From NCBI RefSeq assembly GCF_036322705.1, contig NZ_AP027270.1:862501-926500 (forward strand): DNA of 64,000 nt, read 5' to 3'. The notes beneath the pieces were generated by a model. That model was not told the DNA's origin. It ran no database searches and saw nothing but the letters and a program-made list of their open reading frames with translations. Each line of letters opens with the position of its first letter. The stretch's first letter is position 1. The DNA is from Maricaulis maris. GTDB taxonomy: Bacteria > Pseudomonadota > Alphaproteobacteria > Caulobacterales > Maricaulaceae. This document shows positions 10,509-19,368 of the stretch, piece after piece. Made by a program: the position numbers and the translations under genes.

Positions 10509-11120
10509 ATGACTGATGTCACACTCTATCTCTGCCCGAGAACGCGCAGTTTCCACGCCTTGTGGATGCTCGAGGAAATCGGCGAGCCCTATGAGCTACG
10601 CGTGGTCAACATTCGCGACGATATTCAGTCCGAGGCTTATAGCGCGGTCAATCCGATGCGGAAGGTCCCGGCGCTTGATGTCGGCGGAGAGCTGATCACC
10701 GAAAGCCCGGCCATCTGCGCCTGGCTGGCTGATCGCTATCCCGGGCAAGGGCTGGCCCCTGCGGTTGATGCGCCGGGTCGCGGCAGCTATCTGCGCTGGC
10801 TCTTCTTCGCCGGATCCGCCATGGAGCCCGCCTTCATCGACAAGGCCATGTCGCGCGAGACGCCGCGGCAGATGGCTGGCTGGGGCGATCTTGCCTCGGT
10901 CAAGGCCACGCTCGCCCAGGCGCTTGATGGCAAGGATTATTTGGTCGGGGACCGGTTCACGGCGGCCGATCTCATGGTCGGCTCGACGCTGAATTTCATG
11001 ATGAATTTCAAACTTCTCGAGCGCACCGAGCCGTTCGCGGCCTATGTCGACCGCCTGGTCAGCCGCCCGGCGTTCAAACGCGCGATGGAGCGTGAAGCCG
11101 AATTGGCGGATGAGGGGTGA
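10509..11120 (+). CDS. Glutathione S-transferase-like protein
   Basis: A 203-residue protein with an N-terminal thioredoxin-fold domain (LYLCPRTRSFHALWMLEE). The glutathione-binding segment is KVPALDVGGELITESPAICAWL, with cis-proline in VPAL and the ES pair. The C-terminal half is all-helical (GDRFTAADLMVGSTLNF is the conserved N-capping motif region). It likely conjugates or reduces small electrophiles using glutathione. The ATG follows acggag at a suitable distance; the longer open frame overlaps ridA and is not used. It may share a transcript with the genes on either side. Confidence 0.9.
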   Translation: MTDVTLYLCPRTRSFHALWMLEEIGEPYELRVVNIRDDIQSEAYSAVNPMRKVPALDVGGELITESPAICAWLADRYPGQGLAPAVDAPGRGSYLRWLFFAGSAMEPAFIDKAMSRETPRQMAGWGDLASVKATLAQALDGKDYLVGDRFTAADLMVGSTLNFMMNFKLLERTEPFAAYVDRLVSRPAFKRAMEREAELADEG

Positions 11121-11181
11121 TCGCTGATTGCGGGCATCAGGGCCGGCGTCTAGGCTCGCCCCAGATTTTGAGAGGAAATCC

Positions 11182-12366
11182 ATGTCTTTGATTCCGGCTG
11201 ATAATGCCGTTGCATCCGTGGCGGCGCTCTTTGCGATCGCGGCCGCCGGTTTTCTCATGGAAAAGACCCGCATCGGCGCGCTCCTGACCGGTGCGGTCTG
11301 GGCCATCCTGTTTGCCATCCTCGCGTCGAATATCGGGCTCATCCCGCAGGATTCGGAAGGCTATTCTTTCGTATTTCGCTATTTCGTCCCGGTGTTGATC
11401 CCGCTCTTCCTGATGAAGGCGGACCTGCGCAGGATTCTCTTCGAGACGGGGCGGATGACCGGCGCCTTTGCCCTGGCCTGTCTGGGCACGGTAGCCGGCG
11501 CCGTGGTCGCCTTCTCGCTGATTGCGCTTCCGGACTATGAGGCCGGTGTCCGCACGGCAGACATGGTGTCACGCGAATCCGGGGCCGTCGGAGCCTTCAT
11601 TGCGACCTATATCGGCGGGTCGGTGAACTACGCGGCGCTGCTGGACGTGACCCGGCTGGGCGAAGCCGACCCGGCCTTCATCTCCGCGGCCACCGCGGTC
11701 GACAACCTGTTTTCGGGGCTCTTCCTCGCCCTTCTCGCCGTGATGCCGGGCGTCAGCTGGATCGCGAGCCGCTTCGTCAAGCGCGACCACAGCCAGGGCG
11801 ACGTCGTTGTCGAGGAAACGCCCGGCAAGGTCACCGCCGCCTCGCTCGCCTATTCACTGACCTTCGCCCTGATCGTTGTGGCACTCGGGGACATGATCAC
11901 GGCGCTCCTGTCGAGCCAGTTCGGGGAGGGCGCCGGCAATTGGCGCTATGCCATCATTACCGTGCTGGCGCTGATCCCGGCGACGGCCTTTCCCAAGACC
12001 ATGGCCAGCCTGCATGGCGGCTATGAAATCGGGATTGCCCTGAGCTTCGTCTTTTTCGCCGCCATCGCGGCCGGGGCGGATGTCGTCGGGCTGGTGCAGT
12101 CAGCACCGATGCTGATCCTGATCATCGCAATCCTGCTGGCTGTGCACGGGCTGGTCGTGTTCGGGCTCGGCTCGATCTTGCGCTTCTCCCTGCCGGAATT
12201 GATCACCGCCTCGAATGCGGCGATCCTTGGCGCCACCACCGCGCCGGCGCTGGCAGCGGCAAAGGGCTGGAAAGACCTGGTGACACCGGGGGTTCTGGTC
12301 GGGGTGCTCGGTTATGCGGTCGGGACTGTGATCGCCACCGCGATTTTCCAGATCTGGCCGGGCTGA
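11182..12366 (+). CDS. DUF819-family integral membrane protein (YjcL-like)
   Basis: A 394-residue protein with about ten to twelve hydrophobic segments. It matches the DUF819 family in layout: an N-terminal helix pair, then VPVLIPLFLMKADLRRI, then SRESGAVGAFIATYIGGSVNYAAL, then a mirrored second half. The internal symmetry and the broken Gly-rich helices suggest a secondary transporter, but no substrate is established. Start MSLIPADNAV follows tgagagg. It lies 61 bases after the GST-like gene on the same strand. Confidence 0.85.
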   Translation: MSLIPADNAVASVAALFAIAAAGFLMEKTRIGALLTGAVWAILFAILASNIGLIPQDSEGYSFVFRYFVPVLIPLFLMKADLRRILFETGRMTGAFALACLGTVAGAVVAFSLIALPDYEAGVRTADMVSRESGAVGAFIATYIGGSVNYAALLDVTRLGEADPAFISAATAVDNLFSGLFLALLAVMPGVSWIASRFVKRDHSQGDVVVEETPGKVTAASLAYSLTFALIVVALGDMITALLSSQFGEGAGNWRYAIITVLALIPATAFPKTMASLHGGYEIGIALSFVFFAAIAAGADVVGLVQSAPMLILIIAILLAVHGLVVFGLGSILRFSLPELITASNAAILGATTAPALAAAKGWKDLVTPGVLVGVLGYAVGTVIATAIFQIWPG

Positions 12367-12502
12367 CACGACCGACAGGATGACGCAGTCGTCATCTTCC
12401 GGACAGCGCATCGCAGGGCGACGTTCTCCATTATCACCGAGGCTTGCATCCGATCCGGTATCGGCATGCATCAGGGGATAAACACGTGAACAGGGACGAC
12501 CC

Positions 12503-13507
12503 ATGACCAAGACCTTCCTTCTCTCCACAGGCGCCGCGCTGGCCGGCCTCGCACTCTTCTCGGTTGCTGCAAGCGCGACCCAGTTGGCCGGAGCGCCGCA
12601 GAGCTATTCCGGCACCGCACTGGAGATCGAGAATTTCGTCGGACGGATCGAGATCCGCACCGGCAGCGCCGACACCGTTAGCGTGGCCATGACCAATACC
12701 GGCGGCCATGTCGACGATCCGGTTGTCAGCGACGCCGGCGGGACCGTCCGCATTGATGGCGGACAGCGCCTGCGCAATGTCAGCTGCAACACCCGCAACA
12801 ACACCACGACGATCGGCCTCAACCGGGGTCAGCGGCATAATATCGATGAATATCCCAGCCTTGTGATCACGGCCCCGGCCTCGCTCGCTCTTGAGCTCGA
12901 GAACAGCGCCTTTATCGGCCAGGCGGGTGATCTCGGCTCGCTCACGATGAACATGCGCAGCTGCGGCCGCTTCACGGCCGGTGACGTCACCGGCGACGTG
13001 AGATTGCGGATCAGCGGATCGGGCGACGTGACGACGTCGTCGATAGGTGGTCGCGCCTGGATCGACATCAACGGGTCCGGGGATGTTGTGACGGGCCCGG
13101 TCGGCGACGAGGCCAGCATTGAGATTTCCGGCTCCGGGGATGTTCTGACCGGTGATGTCAGCGGCGATGCCGAGGTCGAGATCAACGGGTCTGGCGATGT
13201 CGCGTTCGGGAGCGTTGCAGGCCTGGCGGTAAACGTCTCCGGATCCGGAGACGTCGAGGCGGCATCGGTCAATGGCGCCTTCTCAGCCCGGATTTCCGGG
13301 TCGGGCGACATCGAGGTGCATGGCGGCCGCGCGGAACCTTTTGAGGCCTCCGTCAACGGCTCGGGCGATATTGCCTTCGGCGGTACCGCCGTCAATCTGA
13401 CGGTCCGCGAGAATGGTGGTGGCGACATCTCGGTCGAGGCGATCGAGGGCAGCGTGAACTGGACCCGCAATGGCCGGACGGTCATGCGTGTCGGCAACGC
13501 CAACTAG
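12503..13507 (+). CDS. Exported GSGD-repeat protein (DUF2807/head-GIN-like beta-helix)
   Basis: A 334-residue protein with a signal peptide (MTKTFLLSTGAALAGLALFSVAASA). From about residue 170 to 310 it carries seven near-regular repeats of 18-20 residues with core (I/V)(S/N)GSGD(V/I), followed by a degenerate eighth (NGGGDI). This pattern is typical of DUF2807 'head GIN' proteins, which fold as a right-handed beta-helix and have been described as putative adhesins. Ser and Asn alternate at the second core position in most repeats. Two cysteines before the repeats (NVSCN and MRSCG) could form a disulfide. No membrane anchor or sorting signal is seen. Function is unknown. Confidence 0.82.
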   Translation: MTKTFLLSTGAALAGLALFSVAASATQLAGAPQSYSGTALEIENFVGRIEIRTGSADTVSVAMTNTGGHVDDPVVSDAGGTVRIDGGQRLRNVSCNTRNNTTTIGLNRGQRHNIDEYPSLVITAPASLALELENSAFIGQAGDLGSLTMNMRSCGRFTAGDVTGDVRLRISGSGDVTTSSIGGRAWIDINGSGDVVTGPVGDEASIEISGSGDVLTGDVSGDAEVEINGSGDVAFGSVAGLAVNVSGSGDVEAASVNGAFSARISGSGDIEVHGGRAEPFEASVNGSGDIAFGGTAVNLTVRENGGGDISVEAIEGSVNWTRNGRTVMRVGNAN

Positions 13508-13522
13508 CCAAGAACCAAACCA

Positions 13523-14323
13523 TTAGGCAGGTGGCGTCTCGTCCCGGACGGGACGCCATTTTGCTGCTTCGTAGAGGGCGATCGCGGCGGCGTTCGAGAC
13601 ATTGAGGCTCTCAACCGCCCCGGTCATCGGAATCCGCACCAGCTGATCGCAGCACTCGGCGACGCGCTGGCGCAGGCCCTTGTCCTCCGACCCCATCACG
13701 AGAACCAGGCCCGGACCCCAGCCCTTGCCATCCGGTGCGGCGATCGCCGTCGCCAGGTCCAGCTCGGCCTCGCCGGCCAGTCCCAGCACATGCCGCCCTG
13801 CCTTGCGAAATTCGAGCAGGGTATCGGCGATATTGGTGACGCTGACATGGGGGACCCGCTCAGCGGCACCGACTGCGCTCTTGCAGACGGTCCCGAACAG
13901 CGGCGGTGCCTTGCGGTCCTGCATGACAACGGCACGGATCCCGAAAGCGGCTGCCGAACGCAGGATCGCACCGACATTGTGCGGGTCAGTGATCTGGTCG
14001 AGGACAAGCAGGGCGCCATGGGTCGGGTCGATCACGCCATTGACCGATTCAGCGGGCAGGGCCCGGGCCTTGGCCGCGAAGCCCTGGTGTACAGCCCCGT
14101 CGGGCAGCACGTGGTCAATGGCTCTCGGCTCGACCTGCTCGTGATCGGTCCCGGCCGGAAGCTCTCGCGCGGCATTGCGGGTGACCTTGAGTTCAAGGAT
14201 TTCGCGACGCTTGTTGGCGACTGCAGCGAGCACCGCATGGCGCCCCCAGACCCAGCCGGAATCGCTTGCTCCTGCAGGCTTGGAGCGGCGGGTGTAATCG
14301 GTCCGTTTGGAGGTGTTGCGCAT
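13523..14323 (-). CDS. rlmB: 23S rRNA 2'-O-methyltransferase, RlmB/TrmH family
   Basis: A SPOUT-fold RNA 2'-O-ribose methyltransferase of 266 residues; RlmB methylates the ribose of G2251 in 23S rRNA. An N-terminal substrate-binding domain (WVWGRHAVLAAVANKRRE) is followed by the three SPOUT motifs: DPHNVGAILRSAAAFG, LVLVMGSEDKGLRQRV and IPMTGAVESLNVSNAAAIALYE. The start is uncertain: the ATG used lacks a good ribosome-binding site, while a GTG at 14338 has AGGAG 11 bases upstream. It is divergent from tRNA-Tyr, an arrangement recalled from other alphaproteobacteria. Confidence 0.93.
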   Translation of the reverse strand: MRNTSKRTDYTRRSKPAGASDSGWVWGRHAVLAAVANKRREILELKVTRNAARELPAGTDHEQVEPRAIDHVLPDGAVHQGFAAKARALPAESVNGVIDPTHGALLVLDQITDPHNVGAILRSAAAFGIRAVVMQDRKAPPLFGTVCKSAVGAAERVPHVSVTNIADTLLEFRKAGRHVLGLAGEAELDLATAIAAPDGKGWGPGLVLVMGSEDKGLRQRVAECCDQLVRIPMTGAVESLNVSNAAAIALYEAAKWRPVRDETPPA

Positions 14324-14467
14324 GGGAGTCTTCGTCACTATAGTCCGCGCTCCTGTTTTGGGGCGGTCGCTTGATTTGCCGAGGCATAACATGCCTCTTC
14401 GCAAGCTGAGACTGTTTCTTGCAGGACTCCGAAAGGCCGGTTAAATCGCGGCCTGAAGGCACCCTGT

Positions 14468-14553
14468 GGAGGGGTGGTCGAGTGGTTAAAGGCACCAGAC
14501 TGTAAATCTGGCCGCGAGAGCGTACGCTGGTTCGAATCCAGCCCCCTCCACCA
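14468..14553 (+). tRNA. tRNA-Tyr (anticodon GUA)
   Basis: A class II tRNA of 86 bases with encoded CCA. The acceptor arms are ggagggg and cccctcc. The anticodon loop is ctgtaaa (anticodon GTA) between ccaga and tctgg, with a long variable arm (ccgcgagagcgtacgctg region). The T-arm is ctggttcgaatccag. It is adjacent to the divergent rlmB gene. Confidence 0.97.
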
Positions 14554-14731
14554 TTTTCCGGCTGACGACGTCGCCGGCCCTGCCTCCCTCCCGTCGATAG
14601 GTCCTTGGTCGCTTGGTCCTTGAGCGCCTTCTCCGCATGGCGGTCGCCTCAGCCAGAATGTTGTGCCCGATTTAGCCGGTTGAAACCATTTGCTGGCATG
14701 GTGGTCGGCCTGCATCTGGAGAGTGCCTTTC

Positions 14732-15877
14732 ATGCTCAGGCGTTACTGGCCCAAAAGTCAGCCCGATCAGCATGTCGACGTCGCGTCGCGGCGCTCGCTT
14801 GCCGGGTTCTGCGTGCTGGCCGGTTCGGCCGGAGTGGCGGTCACCCTCGTCAATATGCGCTTCTTTGCCGACACCCCCGAGGCGATTACCATTGGTGGCA
14901 TCGCATCCGTGCTGTGCCTGCTCGCGCCGATCTGGGTCAATGCCAATGCGGCGTTCAAATTCCGGGCGCGTGTGGTTGGCTTTGGTGTGCTGGCCTTGCT
15001 GACGGTCCTTGCCGTGATGGGGCGAACCCTCATTACGCCCAGCAATCTCCTGATGATCCCCGGGATCATGACCTTCGCCCTCGCGGTGGGGTGGCGCACC
15101 GGGCTGAGCTATCTGGTGGCGACGCTGTCGATTTATGTCTGGTGCGTGATGCAATCCTCGCAGGTCGACGCCCAGTCCGTCACCAGCTACGGCCTGACGC
15201 TGCTTGCCGCACTCGGTGGCATGGCGATCTTCGTTTTCGTCGGCGCCACCATCTTCCGCAGCGAGATGATCAATGCCGCCGAACGGCTCGAGCGTGCCAA
15301 GCGCTCGGCCGAGGCGGCAACCGATCATTTTCGCGAGCGGGCCGCGACGGACGCGCTGACCGGCGCCGCCAACCGCACGTCGATTGACAAGCTGCTCAGC
15401 GCCAGTGTCGACCGCTGCCGCGAGACCGGGACCCCGTTCGCCGTCGTCGTCTTCGACCTGGATCACTTCAAGCGGGTCAATGACACCTATGGCCACCTGG
15501 CCGGTGACCGGGTGCTGATCGAGGTGGTTCGCGCAGTCCGGTCAGTCATTCGCCCGACCGATACGCTGGGGCGAATTGGCGGAGAGGAGTTTGCGGTCAT
15601 CCTGGACGGGGTTGCCGGAGAGGCCGCCGTCCGTCTGACCGAGCGGATGCGCGAGGCGATCGAAAGCGTTGCCATCGATGTCGAGGGCCGCGGACGTGTG
15701 CGACCGACCGCCAGTTTTGGCCTGGCCGATGGCCATCCTGACCTGACCCCGAACGATCTGCTCGAACAAGCCGATCAATGCCTGTACCAGGCCAAGCGAA
15801 GCGGCCGAAACCGTCTTGAATTCAGGACCGAGTCCGACAGTCAGGTCGCCTCTATAGCGACCGCGAAGCGGGCCTGA
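14732..15877 (+). CDS. Membrane-bound diguanylate cyclase (GGDEF domain)
   Basis: A 381-residue protein that would make cyclic di-GMP from two GTP. About five to six membrane segments (about residues 20-190) are followed by a short coiled linker (NAAERLERAKRSAEAATDHF) and a full GGDEF domain. The active-site motif is GGEEF at 283-287. A canonical inhibitory I-site RPTD (274-277) lies five residues before it. The substrate motif FDLDHFKRVNDTYGH and the C-terminal ADQCLYQAKRSGRNR are intact, so it should be active and product-inhibited. Start MLRRYWPKSQ has tctggagag upstream. It is flanked by tRNA-Tyr and tRNA-Gly. Confidence 0.93.
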   Translation: MLRRYWPKSQPDQHVDVASRRSLAGFCVLAGSAGVAVTLVNMRFFADTPEAITIGGIASVLCLLAPIWVNANAAFKFRARVVGFGVLALLTVLAVMGRTLITPSNLLMIPGIMTFALAVGWRTGLSYLVATLSIYVWCVMQSSQVDAQSVTSYGLTLLAALGGMAIFVFVGATIFRSEMINAAERLERAKRSAEAATDHFRERAATDALTGAANRTSIDKLLSASVDRCRETGTPFAVVVFDLDHFKRVNDTYGHLAGDRVLIEVVRAVRSVIRPTDTLGRIGGEEFAVILDGVAGEAAVRLTERMREAIESVAIDVEGRGRVRPTASFGLADGHPDLTPNDLLEQADQCLYQAKRSGRNRLEFRTESDSQVASIATAKRA

Positions 15878-16045
15878 GCGCGCGGCGTCTCTCTGCCGCG
15901 GGCGATCCCGCCGGCCCGTCGCCTCCCGTCGCCCGGCCACGGATCCTTGCGGGTGATCGGGTGCGATTTTGCTGCAGCACACGTGCAACACCCCTCTCGA
16001 CCTCGCGGATGCTTGTCGCTAGACAATATGAGGCCGTTAGGTCTC

Positions 16046-16119
16046 GCGGGTATAGCACAATGGTAGTGCAGCAGCCTTCCAAGCTGAGGATGCCGGTTCG
16101 ATCCCGACTACCCGCTCCA
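16046..16119 (+). tRNA. tRNA-Gly (anticodon UCC)
   Basis: A 74-base cloverleaf with encoded CCA. The acceptor arms are gcgggta and tacccgc, and the discriminator is T. The anticodon loop is cttccaa (anticodon TCC) between cagc and gctg, closely resembling E. coli glyT. The outermost anticodon-stem pair is a G-A mismatch. The T-arm is ccggttcgatcccga, with a non-standard closing pair. Confidence 0.95.
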
Positions 16120-16251
16120 ACCTTCTCCGGATGATCAGATCCTTGCCCCAAGCCGTGACGGGACCGGTGTCGTTCTCGCGCTGGCCGTGATGCGCGCGCT
16201 CATCGTCTTGCCATTTCGCCGGGCGGCCTCCGGGCCTAGTGTGATAAGGCG

Positions 16252-16872
16252 ATGACGGATTTCCTTGCTCAGACCTCCGAAGCCTGGCTGCTGGCGAGCC
16301 TGTTCGCCGGCGCTCTTCTGGATGCCTTGCCGGGGCCGTGCCTGTTCGTATTTGGCGAAGTCTTTTTTCTGACGGCGGGCAATCTGGCTCACGAGACCGG
16401 GTCTGCCTGGCCGGTCCTTGCCGTTCTTGCCGGAGCCCTGATGGCCGACCAGATCGGCTATTTTCTCGGCAGCAAGTTGTCTGGAGCCTTGCGCCGCCTG
16501 GCGTTGCGGACCAGTCGACGCCGAGCCGCCTGGCGCCGGGCGCGGGCGGGTCTCGAAGCGCGGGCGATCCTGTTTGTCGCCGTCAGCCGATTGATGGGGC
16601 CTGTCGCGTGGATCACGCCGACCCTGGCCGGCAGCCTCGACATCTCCTGGCTTCGGTTCTCGATCGGGTCGCTGCTCGGCGTCCTGATCGGGGTTGGCCA
16701 GTTTGTGCTCTATGGATGGCTGCTGGCGGCCGGCTCCGGCCTCATCGGCTTCGATCTGGGCCGTTTCGTGATGACTCATGCCGCTTCCATCCTGATCGGA
16801 ACAAGCGCGCTGGGGTTTATGTCTGTTGTTATCTGGCGCGGGCTCGCCAGTCGCCCGCCGTCTGCTCGATGA
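16252..16872 (+). CDS. VTT/DedA-like integral membrane protein
   Basis: A 206-residue membrane protein resembling the DedA/SNARE-associated (VTT) family. Evidence is the segment GPCLFVFGEVFFLTAG...VLAVLAGALMADQIGYFLGSKL, with the acidic residue in GE and the DQxGYxxG pattern, and the later RLMGPVAWITPTLAGSLDISWLRF with the family's Arg-x-x-x-Pro-like loop. DedA proteins are linked to lipid carrier or phospholipid flipping and to proton-dependent membrane homeostasis. The start follows ataaggcg. Its 3' end overlaps the oppositely oriented glycosyltransferase by 44 bases. Confidence 0.82.
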   Translation: MTDFLAQTSEAWLLASLFAGALLDALPGPCLFVFGEVFFLTAGNLAHETGSAWPVLAVLAGALMADQIGYFLGSKLSGALRRLALRTSRRRAAWRRARAGLEARAILFVAVSRLMGPVAWITPTLAGSLDISWLRFSIGSLLGVLIGVGQFVLYGWLLAAGSGLIGFDLGRFVMTHAASILIGTSALGFMSVVIWRGLASRPPSAR

Positions 16873-18091
16873 TCCCGACAATGCGCTGTACCGCGCGCGC
16901 CGGGTCCGGCAGGCTGGCCGCCAGGCTTCGGGCTGCCCAACGGGTCTCGTCCGCCAGGGCGTGGCCGATCAGCATGTCGATCTCGTCGGCCTTTGGCCGC
17001 GGCGTTCTCGCATGCCCCGCTACGCCACGAGCGGTGAGCATGTGGGCGTTCCAGAACTGGTCGAGGACTTGCGGCAGAATGATCTGAGGGCAGCCGGCCC
17101 GGCTCGCCGTGTCCAGGGTTCCGGCGCCGCCATGGTGGATCACGGCCGCACAATGCGGGAAGAGATGGTCATGGGGCAGGGCGCCGGCAACGAAGTGCGG
17201 TCCGAGCGGGCCGGGGGGATGCCCGGCCAGGCTGGTCGCAATCACGGCCCTCTGGCCCGCCGCCTCGAGGCGCCCGAGCCAGGACGCCAGCAAGGCATCG
17301 CTGTCCGCTACCTCCATCGAGCCTAGCCCCAGATAAACAGGCGGCTGTCCGCTTGCGAGAAAGGCTGCGAGGGTCTCCGGGAGGGCGCTGTTTGGGGACT
17401 GCAGGGCCGGATAGTCGACCAGGTGGCTGGCCGGGTCAAAGTCGGCGGGTGACGTGACGCCGAGCGCCGCTGGCAGGGCGGTGAGCCGTGTCAGCGGCTC
17501 GCCAAGGTGACGACCCAGATTTGCGAAGCCGGGCCGGGGCACGGGAACGAGACGGCGTCTTGCCTTGCCGAGGCTGGCGGCGAGCCCGGCCAAGGCAAGG
17601 CTGACCGCCAGATAGCTGGCTTGGTTGAGCAGGGGCCCCATCGGCCGCCGGGCAATCATGGCGCAGGGCAGCGCACCGGTTGGTGTTATGACCGGCTGCA
17701 ATGCCATCAGGATGAAGGGCAGGCCGGCGTGTTCGGCGGCAATCCGGGCCGGCACGGCAATCGGATTGGCAAGGACCAGATCGGCACCGCGCGCGGCCTC
17801 GAGCGATCGCTCCAGTACATCCTCGAGATGGGGCCGGATCATCACCGGCCAGTCACGGAAGAAGCGGACTGGACCGCGCAGCGTGCCGCGCGCCCGCGAG
17901 CGCTGCATCCAGTCGCTGACGGAGAAGGCGGGCGGCGTGGCCACCTGCACGCCGAATTGCCGGATCAGGGCCGAATAGTCGCGGGGCGCCAACAGGCTGA
18001 TCGTGTGCCCGGCATCCATCAGGGCGCGCGCCAGGGTGAGAAACGGCAGGATGTCACCGCGCGTTCCGAGGGTCTGGATCGAGATCTTCAT
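16829..18091 (-). CDS. GT1-family glycosyltransferase (MGT/sterol-glucosyltransferase-like)
   Basis: A 420-residue GT-B glycosyltransferase. The N-terminus MKISIQTLGTRGDILPFLTLARAL is typical of the CAZy GT1 group that acts on lipophilic acceptors (macrolides, sterols, hydroxy fatty acids). The nucleotide-sugar site is HHGGAGTLDTASRAGCP...LPQVLDQFWNAHM, about residues 317-350, with the DQFWNA loop that contacts the sugar. No signal peptide is seen. Its ATG overlaps the adenylating-enzyme stop by 4 bases, so it is translated as the last gene of the five-gene cassette. Inference: it glycosylates the hydroxylated lipid or polyketide-like product of the upstream enzymes. Confidence 0.9.
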   Translation of the reverse strand: MKISIQTLGTRGDILPFLTLARALMDAGHTISLLAPRDYSALIRQFGVQVATPPAFSVSDWMQRSRARGTLRGPVRFFRDWPVMIRPHLEDVLERSLEAARGADLVLANPIAVPARIAAEHAGLPFILMALQPVITPTGALPCAMIARRPMGPLLNQASYLAVSLALAGLAASLGKARRRLVPVPRPGFANLGRHLGEPLTRLTALPAALGVTSPADFDPASHLVDYPALQSPNSALPETLAAFLASGQPPVYLGLGSMEVADSDALLASWLGRLEAAGQRAVIATSLAGHPPGPLGPHFVAGALPHDHLFPHCAAVIHHGGAGTLDTASRAGCPQIILPQVLDQFWNAHMLTARGVAGHARTPRPKADEIDMLIGHALADETRWAARSLAASLPDPARAVQRIVGIIEQTAGDWRARAR

Positions 18092-19368
18092 GGGCAGGAC
18101 CGGACCACACGGCGCAGCTTGCGGGCATCCGACACGGGCAGGGCCTCGGCCCGCGCGTCGATCTCGACCTGGGCCCCGTGGCGCACAAAGAGCGCGGACA
18201 GCGCCCGTTGGGCATCCGGCAGAGCGGCGGCACTCTGGCGCGGCAGGCGCAGGTCAACCCGATCCGGTGCGATCTGGGTGACACGGAAATCATTGATGCA
18301 GGGGCCCGCATCGATCACGGCATTGCGGATAACGTCCGGGGTTACCGCGACCGGGGGCAAGTCGGTGGCACCCGGAGGCCGGGCGAGCAGGAAGACATCA
18401 TCCATCCGGCCGACAACGGCGCGTACTACGGTAAAGGCGGATCCGCAGGGGCAGGGGGCGGGATCGAGGTCCAGCAGATCATTCATCCGGTAGCGCAGCA
18501 TGATCTGGCTGCGTCTTGTGAAGTCGGTGATGACGGGGGCGAGCAGGGTCTCGCTCCCGGGCGCAGTCTCCCACTCAAAGGCGACATGGTCTTCCAGCAG
18601 GTGGAGGCGGCCTTGCGGACAGGCCACGGCGAACAGACCCTCCGTCGCCATGTAGATCTCGCGAACGGGACTGCCGAAGCGGGCCTCGATGATCCGCCTG
18701 TCTGCCGGGTCGAGTACTTCGGCACCGGAAAACACATGGCGGGGCGCGAGCGCGCTGTCGCGCTCGGCGAGCCGGCGCAGGACCTTGGGCGGTGCGATCA
18801 CGACGTCCGGTCGCCAGGCTTCGACCGCGCTCGCCTGCCGGTCCAGCCCGTCATTGAGGTTGAAGAAGCGCAGGGCGAGGCGACCGCTTTCATTGGCGGC
18901 GTCATAGAGGCGGCTATTGGCCGACAGCATCACCGCAACGCGCAGGCGCTGACGCCAGAAACCGGGCAGGCCGCGCGCCAGGATGACGCCGAGCCAGGCA
19001 TGTCGTTCGGCGTCGGAAACAACATAGAAGCCGCGATTGCCGCTGGTGCCGGTGCTGGCGCCGACGGCAAAGCCGCGCGGTGCGGTGCCGTCCTGCCAGG
19101 CCTTGCGGGCCGCCTGCGCGTCCAGGCCCAGGATATTGTAGCGCTCGAACGCGGCCATCATCCCGGCCTTGTCGATCGGCGCATAAGCCTCCAGCCGGCG
19201 GCTGCCCTGGCCCTCATAAGCGGCGACGGCGGGAATTCGCCTGGCGAGGAAGTGCTTGAGTGACCGGGCCTGCCAGGCCTCGATCGCCGTCCGGCTGGTC
19301 AGTCGCGACGCGAGCCAGCGGGCCCGGGCATAGGCGGCGAGTATGTCGATCGCGGGCGGGCGGATCAT
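18088..19368 (-). CDS. Adenylate-forming enzyme, PaaK/F390-synthetase-like
   Basis: A 426-residue member of the adenylate-forming superfamily, close to phenylacetate-CoA ligase and coenzyme F390 synthetase-related proteins. Visible motifs are the phosphate-binding loop ASTGTSGNRG (104-113), YMATEGLFA (A5-like, about residue 240), MLRYRMNDLLDL (A7/A8-like) with a following CPCGS, and a short C-terminal domain. It would activate a carboxylate as acyl-AMP; whether the acceptor is CoA, a carrier protein or an intramolecular hydroxyl is not known. The ATG overlaps the MBL stop by 4 bases. A longer frame adding 15 residues upstream is less likely because it enlarges that overlap. Confidence 0.85.
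   Translation of the reverse strand: MIRPPAIDILAAYARARWLASRLTSRTAIEAWQARSLKHFLARRIPAVAAYEGQGSRRLEAYAPIDKAGMMAAFERYNILGLDAQAARKAWQDGTAPRGFAVGASTGTSGNRGFYVVSDAERHAWLGVILARGLPGFWRQRLRVAVMLSANSRLYDAANESGRLALRFFNLNDGLDRQASAVEAWRPDVVIAPPKVLRRLAERDSALAPRHVFSGAEVLDPADRRIIEARFGSPVREIYMATEGLFAVACPQGRLHLLEDHVAFEWETAPGSETLLAPVITDFTRRSQIMLRYRMNDLLDLDPAPCPCGSAFTVVRAVVGRMDDVFLLARPPGATDLPPVAVTPDVIRNAVIDAGPCINDFRVTQIAPDRVDLRLPRQSAAALPDAQRALSALFVRHGAQVEIDARAEALPVSDARKLRRVVRSCP

Noticed and set aside
13010-13440. Repeated GSGD-coding units as a possible CRISPR or tandem DNA repeat
   Set aside because: The repeats are in frame with an exported protein and diverged at the DNA level. There are no identical repeats with unique spacers.
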